This document shows, one piece after another, positions 45,023 to 57,810 of a DNA stretch of 64,000 bases. Source of the DNA: Phlebiopsis flavidoalba (Eukaryota > Basidiomycota > Agaricomycetes > Polyporales > Phanerochaetaceae). The first letter of the stretch is position 1. Each line of letters begins with the position of its first letter. Under the pieces are notes generated by a model that saw nothing but the letters and a program-made list of their open reading frames with translations, was not told the origin of the DNA and did no database searches. Location: the NCBI GenBank assembly GCA_035772785.1, contig JAOCPU010000006.1:372001-436000 (forward strand), in the 5' to 3' direction. Position numbers and translations under genes: made by a program.

Positions 45023-47899
45023 ATGCTCCACCGCGACGCCTGCTGCGTCCACACCAGAGGCAGCATACTCCGGCAACAGCTAACCCCCCGAGGCGCCAAC
45101 CTCAGATCTCAATGTCACCGACAGGCTGGTGTTGGATTACTTGCGTGCCCGAGGGCATGCAGCCGCAGAGAAACTGCTCAAAGATCTCTCGAGAGACATC
45201 CTCCCCATCTGAAGCCACACCAGGTCCAGCTGGCTTCCACTAGTACCTATTTCACCTGAAGAGCTCGCGAAACTCGCATAGCGGTGTATACTCAGAAACC
45301 CACGCGACCTGACGAGAATGCCCTCAAGGAGTCAGGGGTCGTTCTCCAAGAACTCGGGTCGATGGGTAACGCCACCAAGATATTCAAAAGCTCATTCAAG
45401 TATAGGTGTCGTCGGAGCAGAAGATATTCTATCCCTCGATCCAACCGATAGGCAGGAGGGCTTCCGGGAGCTCGAGGCGTGGGTTGACGGCTCCCTAGAC
45501 ATGTACAAGGCATGTTCACATAGTTTTCAATCGTAACTCCTGACTAACGTCTTGGTTATCAGCCCGAATTTCGACCCATCCTCTACCCGATATTCTGTCA
45601 CTTCTATTTGGATCTCATTCAACAAGGTTTCAAAGAAGCTGGTATGTGCGATATAGGACGGACATGTCGTATTGATCGTATTATCTCTTCATTTGTAGCC
45701 TTGAGGTTCTATAGTGAATTCTCCCCTCCTCCGTATAAGACACAATCAAATCATACATCACCTGTCGACTCTCCTTCTACCTTCGCACGTCCAAAACGAC
45801 GAAATAGCTCAGCGTTTCCGGAATGAGAAGTACCAGATCCGAATGAGCCGGTCTGGTTTCAGCCTATTGATTGGCTGGTTGACAGAAGGTGTAGGAGGAG
45901 AAGGGACAGGTACAGGAGACGGCTTCTCGGGAGAGAGGGGCAAGAGAGGACGTGCAGCCGTCATGCGAGTGGTGAATAATCATCTGAAGTTCGATGGTAA
46001 GTGCAACTATCTGTGTTTGCGCGTTACGTATACGCTAACCGAACAAATAGTCACTGCTTCGAATACTACTTCGCTGTCTGCAAATGCGTGGGAGGAATCG
46101 ACGGGTGTTCTCGCACCGTTAATCCCCAGTCGGGCTTCAAAGATGCACAGTCATTCAACCTCTCTAGAGGTGAATTAAAGCTCGGCCCTGCGCCCATGTC
46201 AGAAGAGCTTCAGGCGGAAACCGAGCGTGAATTGCGAGAACGGGCCATGGTAGACCGTGATACCAGTTCGCAGTACGATATGCAATATGGCCGACCAGCA
46301 CCTCCCCCTGGCGTCGTATCGCCGACCCTTGGAGAACTGCCTCCGCATCCTCCAACGTTCAAAAGCGTCGACGTCAAGAGGGAAGTGGAGAAAGTCCGAG
46401 ATGCGCGGAAACGAATACGTTTGGATCCCTCAGTGCTCAATGGTGCACACGTGAACACGCCGCAAGGTGGAGGGGCAAGAGCAAGAGCGTTGCCAAGTGT
46501 TTGCGCCTATACTCTACATGACGCTGGGGAAGGGTACGTCGCTTTCACTTGTCCATCTGATACAATGATTTTTATTGACAACTTCTAGCGTGCCCTGCTG
46601 TACATTCTCACAAGATACTTCCCTTATGGCGGGCTGGGTTTTCTGAGAGCTATATTCGAATATGGAGTCTTAAGGGCGAGAAGCTAAGAGGCTTTCGCAA
46701 CGACTTTCAGCCAAGCAGTGTCCAAAGACGGTGACTTGCCCCATATTCTCGCTCGGTCACCTTTTTATAACTTTGATCATAATTCTTCCTAGTGAACTAC
46801 CTCGAGGCGTAAACAGAAGGAAAAAGGCGGTTCGACAACACGCAAACTGATTGGACATGGTGGGCCGGTGTACGCTGTCGACTTTGATCCCATAGGCGGC
46901 TCCGCTGAGACCACCGAAATACCTTATTTCTGCCTCAGCTGACACAACTGCCCGCCTTTGGTCCCTGGACACCATGACAAACGTAGTCGCGTACAGAGGC
47001 CACCAAAAACCCAGTTTGGGACGTCCAATGGAGTCCCATGGGAATTTATTTTGCCACTGGCAGCCGAGACAAGACAGCGAGACTTGGTCTACTGACAGAA
47101 CATCGGCGCTGCGAATATATGCCGGCCATTTAAGCGATGTTGACGTGAGAGCTTGATTCTTGTTGATATTCAACGACACACAAGGCCTCACGAATTTTTA
47201 TAGTGTTGTGCGCTTCCATCCGAACTCCCTGTATCTCGCTACTGGCTCGAGTGATTGGACGGCAAGGCTGTGGGACGTGCAGAAAGGATCATGTGTTCGA
47301 GTTTTTATAGGGCATCAAGGCATCGTCTCCACACTAGCCTTCAGTCCGGATGGTCGATATCTTGCTACCGCTGGTGAGTTTTCGGTTGCATGACTTCTGC
47401 CGTAACTCACTTGCTGCTGTCCAGGCGAGGACCTCGCTATCAACCTGTGGGACTTGGGCTCAGGGAAGCGGATAAAGAAGATGACTGGCCATACAGCTTC
47501 GATATACTCTCTCGCGTTCAGTGCTGAATCCTCGCTGTTGGTGAGTGGCGGTGCCGACTGGACGGTGCGATGTTGGGACGTGAAGAGCGCGCGGGTGGAC
47601 TTCCTAGCAAGAACCGCGAGAACGGAGTAAATGGACTAAGTAATGGGATACACAGTACTGAGAACGGTAATGAGAGTGCTACACCAGTCGGAGGAGCCTC
47701 AAAAGAGCAGGAAGAGAGCATTCAGACGTCAGCCGAGAGACTGTCATTCTTATCATATTCGCCGCTGACTCAAATTATTTTCAGCGTCGATCTTGTGGAA
47801 ACGTTTCCCACAAAACGGACACCCATAATCAACGTGCAGTTCACCCCAAGGAACTTGTGTCTAGTAGCTGGGCCCTACCTTTCCCCTGAACAGCGGTAA
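45023..47899 (+). CDS. TAF5: TFIID subunit TAF5 (WD40)
   Basis: Core subunit of TFIID (and SAGA in many fungi). LisH-type start: [33 protein letters not shown]5 N-terminal domain 2: [112 protein letters not shown]. Linker [20 protein letters not shown]. The WD40 propeller from about 46590 to 47850 contains [96 protein letters not shown] and [17 protein letters not shown]. Ends GPYLSPEQR at 47899. A frame change lies right after the ATG and others follow. Introns near 45510, 45645, 46000, 47375. Confidence 0.92.
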
Positions 47900-48675
47900 C
47901 CAGTATCTTCGCGAAGCGTACAGTATAAGCGCATTTATCTCGATCCTCGTATAACCATGAACAGCTTAAAGATTCACACCAATGCGCTACTCCTCCACCC
48001 CCGTTGCTCTATTATTCTTCGACTGCCACTTTCACTTCTTCTCCATCCATGAAAGTTGAATCGGAGCGGTGTTCCTAGGGAACTCAAAATCTTTGTACGG
48101 ACGAGCCTCGCGTGCAGACGCGAGATATACACCACACTCCGTCTCAAGTTTTATGTATGAACTCTGTCAAACTCGAAGCGAAAGCCCCCCCTGCCTTCCT
48201 CTCCAGTAGCACGAATCGGAAGATCAGGCGAGAAATGTAGTTTGTCCATGTTCGCAGGCGTGGCGGCCGTGAGAACCGAGCCTCCCTATCGTGGGGACCT
48301 TCGTCATGCACTGAGTCATCGCCGTCGGCTCCATCAGAATGTGCTCCTCAGGAGGGGGGATTGTGTGTATTTGTGAGCATAAAGTTGAGCACAGACGGTA
48401 TAAGTCGCTGGATGGAAGAACCAAAGAATGGCTCGTAACAAAAGGGGTGGTGAAAGCGCTAAGACGCGTACTGTAATTGCTCCCTGGCGCGCGAACGACG
48501 CGTTTCGCGGGAGCCATCTATCACCGCCCACCGTGACCGGATTCTGGCGCATGGTCCGCGGCCATTTATTCAGGTTCATTTCCTCGAGCAACAGTCAACG
48601 CGCAGTCATCCTTTCATCTGGCGACCAGTCCTACCATAATCAACAGCGACTACAGTAACAAGGCTCTGACTCTAA
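47900..48675. other. Intergenic region downstream of TAF5
   Basis: About 780 bp. Short opposing frames (48224-48517 minus, 48428-48658 plus) with no motif. The right part is presumably promoter of the next plus-strand gene. Confidence 0.4.
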
Positions 48676-49632
48676 CATGGATATCGTGGGTTAAACTCCT
48701 TCACAGTCTGAGTCGAGTTCAACTCACGCCTCGCCTCCCCGCAGGAAACTGATATGAACATACGGAACAATGAGAGCTCCCTCTACTGGCCTCCCGCCCC
48801 CCACCGCAAACCTCAAGTACAACCCCAACAAGCTATTGACGAACCTCAAGGTATGGATCTCGCGCAAACATCTAGTTCAAGTAAGGTCGTCACCTTTGTT
48901 GCATCTCCCCCACTTTCTCACCAGAGCGCTCTGTTCACCGCTCAGCAGCAGGCAGCAGCTCACAAACTACCACACTCCAACAAGGACAAGTTCCGTGAGC
49001 TACCAGTCAAAGTACATGTTCGACGGCGGACCGCGATTCCTGGGGCGTACATTGGTCGTGCCGTACGTGTCTCATGAAGGGAGCTCTCGTATTGGTTCGT
49101 CCATTCACCTCATTGGTGCTGTTACAACACCGCCTCATGGCTTCATACGTGTAGTCGTCCGCGCCCATGGCACCCGCAGGTGATCACTGCCTTTGCTGAG
49201 GTAAGTGACTGAGGACCGTGTGCGCATGCGTCGTGTGACCGACACAACCAACCCCCTTAGGGTGCGTCGCTCCAGGCCGAGAAGCGCGGAAACTTCGTCG
49301 TCGTAAGCTGTGTGGAAGCAGGGCGCGTCATCTCCTGGTCTCTGAATGTACGTCTCTTCCAATCGCAGCCGCAACTTTGTCTTGCCTTGTGCTCATCCTG
49401 TGGCGTACCAAGGCGCTGAACAACTCAGATACTCTTCGTTTGTTGCCATCATTGAACTTTCATGCTGTAACATACAAACACACAGCAAGCCCGGACATTC
49501 AGCACTCACACTTCAGGCGGATCTCCAGGGTCATCAAGGACGATAGAAGGAAACGCCACAAGAGACGCAAAGACCACAGACGCAATGGTCGCCGCGTTCG
49601 CCAGAACCGGTATTGACGACATGCAGCAATAG
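48676..49632 (+). CDS. Hypothetical protein, multi-exon
   Basis: Plausible structure: short first exon ATGGATATC at 48676, intron ending CCGCAG near 48743, then an exon readable as MRAPSTGLPPPTANLKYNPN, KLLTNLK. After an intron follows ALFTAQQQAAAHKLPHSNKD, KFRE and, shifted, YQSKYMFDGGPRFLGRTLVV. Next GSSIHLIGAVTTPPHGFIRV, VITAFAE, an intron (GTAAGTGACTG to CCTTAG, 49200-49260), GASLQAEKRGNFVVVSCVEA, and a tail GNATRDAKTTDAMVAAFART ending GIDDMQQ at about 49632. Splice sites and composition support a real gene. The family was not recognised. Neither membrane segment nor signal peptide is evident. Confidence 0.5.
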
Positions 49633-50180
49633 CTAATTAGCACGACTTGGACGCACGATACGATTGGCGAGCAATCGTCGTCGTTGCCGCTAGTTTGTTT
49701 CACGATCATGGTGGATGACCTCATAACATGTATTATTGACTTCCCCCGCTTTCCTCCACTTCTCCATCTCCACCCCACACCCTGTCGAGGTGGCCATTTA
49801 TACATTGTATCTTTTGCGCTACGCCTGCCGCAGCGATGCACATAGAGCAAATACGAATGGGATACATCTTCCTATCGATCTTCTTGTGTGTCGCTGTCTC
49901 ATAGCTTTCCCTTGGTATGTCATATGCGAAACACTGAACGTATTCTCATTTCGCTCTGGTCGTATTGAAGCTACTACTCGTAGAGTAGTATCAGTGGGAG
50001 TAAAACATTTGGGAATATTCTCAGCACTGGACATTGTCTCTGGCAAAGTCCGCCTGGGAGTACACTAGATATGCAGATAAATAGTCCAGAAAATGAATGT
50101 ACGGTAGTATATCAAACAGTGGTCGTCGAGATGTTTTGCTTAGGAGCCGTGATCAATCACAACTGCGAGTGCTACGACTA
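49633..50180. other. Intergenic region
   Basis: Pyrimidine-rich (CTTTCCTCCACTTCTCCATC near 49750), with short opposing frames and no motif. Probably convergent 3' ends. Confidence 0.35.
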
Positions 50181-50289
50181 CGAGGGAGTGGTGAAGCAGA
50201 CGAAGGAGTTGCTGGTTGCATGGGACTCCGCAGCCTGCTGCTCGACCCTGCCTCTTCCTCGAATGGGTTCCCTGCGTTGCTCGGGGACC

Positions 50290-52134
50290 CAGGTGGGGGC
50301 GTAGCGTAGTCGTCCACGCACCACGCAACGGCGCGCGACGCTCGCTATACTGAGGTGGGAGTTCGACGACATCACCTTCGTCTTGCGGTTGGACTTCCTC
50401 GAGGTCGGTGTGCACGATGTAGCGTCTCGGCCGGTAGGTTGTCATGCTCCTGCCATAGAAGCCTTGCGCCTCGCGGAGGAAACTCATGCTCGCCGCGTCG
50501 ACTCCTGCCATTAGACCCTTCGATAGTAGAAAGTGGGCCTCCAAGCTCAGACCCAGACGGGCGGCGGTTGTGCCGTGAGAAAGAAGTGTTTGAGGGAGAT
50601 GCGCTGTTTATGGGTTCGTCATATTGGTTGTGTACTCTGATCGACCACCAAATTGCGCTGAGATCCTTCATATTGGGAGTCTGGGGTGCTGGGAACCTTG
50701 CCCACGTGGTAGTAACTCGTGTACAGAGGCTGTCATGTTATGAGAAGCTGGGGCGTTGCCTGGCGCAGGTTGTGTGACACTTGAGGCCGTGAAGGGATAA
50801 GGGTGATGATGGTAGCGGCGGGATGTCCATCTTCCGTGACAGCCAGGGAGCGTCCAGATCGACAGACCGTAACCGTCCGGCGCAGACGACGTGCCTGTAT
50901 CCATACTCGGCACCGGAGTCATAGAATCCCGTAGTGCGTCGGTTGCGGCGCAAAAGGAAGAGGATCAGAGCGGCAACTGCGCCGATACCGAAAACCCACC
51001 CAGCTAACACCCCTCCAAAACAATGGCACCAGTGTTGGACTTGGAGTTGGATGTGTCCACCCTGCCGAGTCACTTGAAGAGCTTTTCGAGGGGCCAGCAC
51101 CCGACGATGTCGAGGATGATGACGAAGAGGCTGTGGCGGATGGGTTATTATGGCAGATAAGGACGTAGGTGAATCTGCACTCAAGCAGCTTGCGTCGTCC
51201 GTGTGATACCGACGAGCTTCACATCCGAGCTCCCCCCTTTCCGGCCCCGTGAATCCGTCATTATCCACACGATGGAAGTGCCCCCTAGCCACATCTGCTA
51301 TCCACTCATAAGAGGTCGGACCACTGGGAGGCGAAAGGCTGAAAGCTTCTCCGCCCGGGAATCGCACCCTATCATCGAATTATTAACGTTCTCAACCTTT
51401 CCCTTGAAATGACATACCGTGATGGTAACAGGTTGCACCGCGGTGCTGTAGTTACGAAGGTGTAGGGTCTGCAGGAGGCCATGATCTTAATACAGTATAC
51501 CAGCCTGTATGCAACGTGCTCACCTGCATTGTTGGAGTGCGGTATTGAGTTCAAAGTAGAAATCCACGGCCTATTTAATGTGAGCTTTCGCATGCGGGGC
51601 GATATGCCCGACTGGGACGTACCGTCCACGGATCTGTTGTATTGCAGCCCGCGTTGCTCACGGATGCTCCTACCGTGAGCAAGTCGCTGATGCCCCCTGT
51701 ACCGAAGCCAGTCGAGTCCGACATCATAGCCAAGAATTTTTGGTCCTTTGGAAACGGCACTTGCGCTTGGGAACGTCCCTTGACCCATTTGTTGACGCTT
51801 GAGCTGGGGATTGAGAATGTCCTAGGGTGTTCCAAAAAGCTAGGTATCATGTAAGACTACGACTACCCAAGGTAATGAAGGAACATGACATACAGGTGCC
51901 AGGACCAGCTCGAAGGGGGCGCTGCCGCTAGGGACCCCGCGAGTAATTGAGATCGTTAGCGACGTCGGTTGAAAAGGTTTGACCGTATCTTACCCGTCAT
52001 GAAATAGCAAAGTTTGTCACATTGCGTGTGGGGTTCCGAAGTCAAACGTAAAGTTGGCGGCGTAGGTCGTGGAAAAATTGGCCGAAGAGCAGGACGATTG
52101 GCAGGAGCGCTAGGCGAACGTGCATGGCCCGCAT
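50290..52134 (-). CDS. Single-pass surface protein with signal peptide
   Basis: Start at 52134, MRAMHVRLALLPIVLLFGQF, a clear signal peptide. The extracellular part includes TDPWTVRPV, a Thr/Ser-rich region and AVDFYFELNTALQQ (shifted frames). At about 51005-50940 lies a Gly-rich transmembrane helix, readable as GGVLAGWVFGIGAVAALILF and followed by LLRRNRRT, the pattern of fungal single-pass receptors and Skg6/Axl2-like proteins. The cytoplasmic tail is Pro-rich (DIPPLPSSP, HHHPYPFTA) and ends near EEVQPQDEGDVVELPPQYSE, typical of these lineage-specific agaric proteins. Several introns and many indels, and the end is approximate. Ligand and function unknown. A role in wall or surface sensing is only suggested by topology. 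Confidence 0.6.
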
Positions 52135-52149
52135 GACTTGAGGCGGAGA

Positions 52150-52900
52150 TCTTGGCGAACAACAAAACGGCAGGCAGTCGTAAAGACAAACTCGGATGAG
52201 AGACGAATAAAAAAGAAAGGAGGGAAAGTCAAGAGGGAACGAAAGGGAGTGAGGGGTTGGGCGGACGCAAGACAAAGAGCGAGGCTGTGGCCGTTCCTGG
52301 TAGCGTCACGTCTATCAAACCGTACCCAGGTGGGCGCCGAAACCCCGACACCCCGCACTTGAGAGGCGTAGACATTCTCAGTGTTGCCAGACATACTACA
52401 ATACAATGGAAAGGAGCTACAGGTAATTACGGGTTACGCAGTGCGCAACGAAAAACTTTGTCGATCAAACAGATGAGGATCCAGAATCCTACGCTGCGAC
52501 CTCGCTCATTTCCGCTGCGCCTCATCATGCCCCATCACCATTCCTAAGACTCGCCGCCAGGGCTCAAAAACGCGGTCGTCATAACCGTAACGAAAGAGCG
52601 GAGGAAATTAGCCCAAGGACCACTGTCGCTCTTGTTCGACCACCGCCCCTTCTACGTATATCGGGAGGGTTTGCATTTCAATGTCTACTTCACCTGTAGG
52701 TGGCGTGGGCGAGGCCGGTCTTTGTCGCAGGTTTGTGCGCTACAGACCGTTTATCGAATGTGACGGGGCCGAGGGGGTCGCCGATTTCTATCGAAGTTCT
52801 CGTCAGGCGCTGCAAGCGACATCATCGAGCGTTACTCACTGAGACTGGCGGGAATAGCGAACACATCGTGAGACAGGTCGGTTGTCAAGCCGGGGGGCTT
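52150..52900. other. Upstream region, nothing assigned
   Basis: Divergent or convergent flank with short opposing frames (52120-52362, 52257-52547, 52700-52984 plus). The C-terminal part of the minus-strand gene proposed at 52930-54430 may extend in here. Confidence 0.3.
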
Positions 52901-52929
52901 CGCCGTCGCTGGAAAAATGAGGTGTCTGC

Positions 52930-54430
52930 AGGCTACCAGTTTCGTAAAGCGACTTCGAATCGTCGTCCAATAGCAGCACGGTAGGCTTTATGAGTAGCTG
53001 GCCGCTGAGCGAGGCGAGAAGTCCAGTTGAAGATGATGCAGATACCGATGTCGCCAGCTCCCCATTGACCAGACGATTCTGTTGCGTTTTTCCCAGACAG
53101 GCCTAGCATCGACGCGAGACGAAGACCAGAAACCAAACGAGCGAGACGAGGAGGAATTCTCCAAAGGCTAAGAAACCCTTCACTGTCGGTGTATCTTCAA
53201 CTGCGTCCAGACAGTCTGCTTCAGTGTTGAGGCTTTCTGGACCATGGGAACCGCCCGACTATATGAGCACCGTCCTCCAGGCCGGGTGGGAGAGAGAGAT
53301 GTCCCAGCGTGTCACTTGCGTTATTCTCGCAGCGGTCCCCCCGTACGGACACTGTCATTTTGATGGGGACTCGGAGAGTGGTGTCGCGGAAAGGGGCGTT
53401 AGAGGAAAGACCATTGGACAGATCTGGAGTGTCGAGGACTGACGAGCCTACGGGTTGCGGATTTGCGTCGTTGGGAGGAGGCTTGTCAGGGAATGGGGTA
53501 GGGGCCGAGATGAATCAAGGGTCCATTCTCGAGGTAGCTTACATCTTTGACGCCTCGGCACCAAAGTCAGGAAGTCCAGGTAACGTCGAAAGCCTGGGAC
53601 TTTAATAATTAAATCTAATACTCCTAAAGTTGCGGGATCTATACCAGACCGAAGGGAATTCAAGTCGTGACGCCATTGCAGAGGGGCCTTCCAGGGGGTT
53701 CGTGTCTTCGTCCAAGTTTTTCTCCAGGAACAATCGGGGAGGCAGTTCAATATCCAATGGTTTTCATAGTTTGGCCTGAGAATTCGTTCGTTAAAGAATT
53801 TCGTGCGCGTAGGTCAGGTCAGAGAGCTTCAGTCTTGCCATCTTTGTGGTACTGTGCACTACGCGAGTCTCTAAAGGCTTGTCGCCGTGTCCCAGTCGAC
53901 GTAAACTCCCAGCAAAAGAAGTTGATTTCGCTTTCCGTATTGGGGTTTGAATTCGTTCTCTACGCCGTCACACTCGAAGACGGCGGATGGGTTTTCGTGG
54001 ACCTGAGTTCTTTACGGTAAAGAATGCGCATTCAGTCTAAAGTCGAGGATCTCCGGGGGCAGCTAACATACCTTCTATATGTGAGACGTAGAGTTTCGGT
54101 TCTTATGGCTGAGTACGTGAGCCGAAAGCGGGGAGAACCGGTAGAAGGGAACGTTCTTCTGCGGAGGCCATCATATATCTCCAAGACTTTCCAGATGTTT
54201 CCGATAGTAAACCTTGGCGACTGAGAAGATACTTCCGTATGCTGGTTGTCTTCGTCTCAATCCACGAGCTGCCTTTGCTTTCGCCATAGCCTCACTTTCG
54301 TGCGGTCGGTGCAATGGGCGTGTATGTTCGTGTGCTTTCCTCGAAGAGCGTGTGGTCCTAGTTAAATTTTCGCCAAAAAAAAAGACGTATCGAGATTATT
54401 AAGGCCCTATCTTCATACTTCCTGCGGAAG
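52930..54430 (-). CDS. Hypothetical protein, poorly resolved
   Basis: Minus-strand segments with coding-like composition: KVLEIYDGLRRRTF (about 54190-54150), PSAVFECDGVENEFKPQYGK, RNQLLLLGVYVDWDTATSL (about 53980-53880), RTKFFNERILRPNYENH, DPRFISAPTPFPDKPPPNDA, VGSSVLDTPDLSNGLSSNAP (about 53520-53410) and GAHIVGRFPWSR. They lie in changing frames, as elsewhere, and I recognise no domain. A 95-codon frame to the right (54442-54729) could be an upstream exon, which would make it divergent from the desaturase gene. Confidence 0.3.
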
Positions 54431-54744
54431 CTGGGAGCGAATCAAGATGCTGGGGAGAGGATGTTGACGTCGACGTAGAGGCCAACCTTTGGGCTCAACA
54501 ATGCTCGCAAGGAAGCGCGAAGACGGATGCGGGGGGCAGCAGTGTCAGGCGGGATTGCAAGTGAATGGTGGTCGAATGAGGAGGGGTGAGCACGGCGGAG
54601 CAGTTGCTGCGGGTCCGGAATCCGACTGGGAAGTCCGAAAAAGGCTAAGGCATCCATGCTTTGGGTGTCCTCGCAGCTATTCCCACGATTCTGCAAAACG
54701 GCCGCTCTGGGTGCAAAGCTTCTCATCACCTGGCGCGTTGTGCG

Positions 54745-56689
54745 ATGGCGCTAGACAACTCTGTACCATCACCAAAACGACTCACCTTTTTTCAACCCTT
54801 ACCCTCAGTCCCTGCGATGGGAGTTCCTCCTCCTGGGGGGGGGGGACGCTGTGAGCAAGTCGCGTGCCTGTATCCTCCTCGCGGGAGACGCCATTTTCAT
54901 TCGTCGCCCAACAAGGTCGTTCGCGTTCCTCAGTCATGGCTCGACGCACCATCCCTGCGGTGCCGCTCGCTATCCTGCACTTCGTTTGGACGAGATGCTG
55001 CGGACGAGATATCCGCGTTCCACTCTGAGGAGACCATGCGGAGGATGAAAGGCTACGCACAAATCGCGAAGTCGAGCTGGGAGAGCACGGCTGGGAACCC
55101 CCTGCTACCACCTGTGATGAGTGGTATGGGTGAGGAGGAAACGTGGGCAGGACGGGCGCTATGCGATGCAAGCACCGCGAGGCCGCGCCTTTGAGGCCCA
55201 AACCGCGAGGAATATTCTGAACAGACGCCGTCTTCGCAAATCCTTCTCACCGGTCTTGACGAAACGCAAGCGCAAGGGGACCTTCGCGCGCCACAACTCG
55301 AGCCAGGACCCTCGCCGGTTTCATTAAAGACGGAAATCGCGCATTCCCAGGCTTATAAGGACCTGCAACCAGCGCGTCATTGAAGCTGGCCTCTACAAGA
55401 CGCGCTATATTGCCCGCTATGGGCCGGAAGTGGTACGCTACCTCGCTTTCATCATTCTTTCCGTTCTTGCCTATCGGAGGGAATGGTTCCTCACCAGCGC
55501 ATTCTTTCTGGGGGCTCCTATTGGCACCAGTCACTTTTACTGTTCACTTGGACCTGGGACACCTTGGCGTTACACACAAATGGGCCGTGGACCGACTGAT
55601 TTGCTATCGTCATCGCTGACTTTTGTTTTGACGGGGGGGGAGGGTTGAGCGTTGGCTGGTGGGTAGATGTAAGTATACGTTTTCCCCATTTCCTGGACAA
55701 TTACTCATCGTCAATTACAGAACCACAACACCCATCACAGTGAGTTCCATGCAAAACACCTCAATAATCCCTACTGAATTGCATTTACAGTCGTTTACCA
55801 ACCATCCTACTCAGTGGGTTGCCTAGAGCTCTACCGGGTACTGTTTTGCTGACAGGCCCTGCAGCGATCCCGACATCCAACACCTGCCCTTCTTCGCCAT
55901 CTCACCGGTATTCTTCAAGTCACTATGGTCGTCGTACTACAAACGCATCATGGCCTTAGATGCCGTTGCCAAATTTCTCGTCCCATTCCAGCATAGGCTA
56001 TTTTTACGTGATCCTGGGCTTGGCCCGATTCAACCTCTACGCCAACTCCTACATCTTCTTGGGCGAAGACCGCGTTCCAGCCGTCGAAAGCAAAAGGTGG
56101 TCGATGGTGGTGGTGGGCAGAAGTAGGTTGTATAGTACAGGCTCTCTTCCCTACTGCTGGTACATCGCAGTTCTCCGGGGCTGCGGCTCATGGCCAAAGA
56201 TCCTCGGGTTCCTGCTGATCAGCAACGTCGTTCCGCAGCCCACTGCATGTACAGGTGAGTCACTTCGGGCCTATACGCCAATTCACGTTTAACGTGGTGG
56301 GTAGATTGTGGCTGTCGCACTTTTCTCGCTCGACAGACAGATATGGGTGTGAAAGAGTTCCTTCCCCGCCCGGCAGCTGCGCACGACTGTGGACGTTATT
56401 TGTTCCACCTTCGATCGAGTTCATTCACGGTGGGCTACATCTGCAAGTCACACAGACCATCTATTCCCTTTCGTTTTACCACGCCACAATCTCCGCGCCG
56501 CAAGCTTACTCGTCAAGGAGCTTCGCGAAAGAACGCGGTCTGGAGTATGCTGAGTTTCGGCTCTCGTAGAAGGGAACGCAGAGGTTGGCGGTACGCTGAG
56601 ACAGGTCGCGGACGGCAGCTGAAGATAGTGGGGATGGTGGCGCGATGGACTCCCATATCCAGGAGCAGATGCAGGACTTAAAAGACTGA
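54745..56689 (+). CDS. Cytochrome b5-fused sphingolipid/fatty-acid desaturase
   Basis: Front-end desaturase of the delta-8 sphingolipid type, ER membrane. The candidate start at 54745 is MALDNSVPSPKRLTFF. An 11-G run at 54835-54845 breaks the frame. Cytochrome b5 part: ILLAGDAIFIRR, NKVVRVPQSWLDA, then HPGG-like and FGRDAADEISAFHSEETMRR (54880-55040). Desaturase part: RYLAFIILSVLAYRREWFL, first His box HDLGHLGVTHKWAVDRLI (one indel), second box NHNTHH at an exon end followed by TNHP, HDPDIQHLPFFAISPVFFKS, FYVILGLARFNLYANSYIF, and third box IEFIHGGLHLQVTHHLFPRL with the variant Gln of b5-fused enzymes. Tail DSHIQEQMQDLKD stops at 56689. Substrate type is inferred from overall likeness. Confidence 0.88.
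54835..54845. repeat. Homopolymer of 11 G
   Basis: Sits between the N-terminal Pro-rich segment and the cytochrome b5 domain of the desaturase gene, where the reading frame changes. Other runs in the window: G10 at 44829-44838, T11 near 28328-28338. Confidence 0.8.
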
Positions 56690-56974
56690 TAGTCACGTCG
56701 TAGAAATACACTGCGCTCTCCATTGGTGGTATCTAATGGACGAGCAGCGTGCCCTCACTGAATACAATGCCGTACGGTACTGCAGACAGAGACGAGACGG
56801 CCATGGTATTTGACGGCCCGGTGACACCGGTAGCCAATGGCATAAACGTCGTCGCATAGAGAGCATGGTGATGCAATAAACCCGGGCGGGCCCAGTTACT
56901 TTTGAATACATGGAGAGCAGCAAACATGATGCAAAAGGGCCGGAAGAGGGAGAAGGGAACAGCACTCTGGATGT

Positions 56975-57810
56975 TTACTTCTTCTTGGCGGCATCCTCCT
57001 CCGCCTTCTGCAGAGATTATCAGTAAGCTGGAACGTTCGAACCGGGAGAGGCTGACCACGAACCTTGGCGGCCCGCGCCTTGCGCTTTCCCTCGTGCCTG
57101 GCAGATGCCACACAAGGGGATTATCGTTGCGTTGCGAGATGCGGTGTGTATGCCTCGAACTCCTTCTCCTCCGAGGTGATCTTGCGGGGAGCCTCCGCGA
57201 CGTAGGGGTCGGGGTGGAGGTCGTCGTACTTGTGCGCGAGTTGTCTCGGCCTTGAGGTCCTCGCGCCTAAAGAGATGCTCAGTCAGTCTGGAAAGATTTG
57301 TTTTGCTGGAATTATACGAACAGAGGAGTCGCCCTTCTTGGGCTTCTTGGCGTTGCGGGGGAAGACAATGAGCGAGCTTTGTACGCCTTGAGACGCTCGA
57401 CGTTGATAGGCCTTGCCCTCCGCCGCTCAGGTTCCGCCTCCGGTGGTCAACAACGATGCCGGACACCGCGGGCAGCCTTGCGGCTGATACCAGCTCCTTC
57501 AGCTCGGCGAGGGTGAAAAACCACGCCCTCCCGGACCTTGCGGTTGTAGCGGACAGTCTGTGCACGGACAGCGGGGCGTGAGGAGGTCAGTTCGAGGGGG
57601 GGCGGACACCAAGGGCAGCAGCCTTGGTCTTGCGGGCCTGACGGCGGCGGAGCTTGCGTCCGGGCTGGTCAAACCAGCGTGCGCACGCGCAACTGCCAGT
57701 CCTTGCGGAAGTGGTTGTCGTGGAGGACTAGATCGCAGAAGTTTCAATAACACGGAGTGTTTCCAAGCTTCTGGGACGTGCAACCAACCGTTGTTGTGCG
57801 CAAAACCCAT
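56975..57810 (-). CDS. RPL13: 60S ribosomal protein eL13 (RPL13)
   Basis: Structural protein of the large ribosomal subunit. The start at 57810, MGFAHNNGWLH, is followed by a short intron as is usual for fungal ribosomal genes. Then (with frame changes) NHFRKDWQLRVRTWFDQPGR, KLRRRQARKTKAAALGVRP, VRAQTVRYNRKVREGRGFTL, AELKELG, GIVVDHRRRNLSAEGKAFNV, ERLKAYKARSLSFPRNAKKP, KKGDSS. The C-terminal half gives ARHEGKRKARAAKVRG and, after a last intron, KAEEDAAKKK with TAA at 56975-56977. About 200 residues. High expression expected. The order of blocks leaves no real alternative. Confidence 0.92.
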
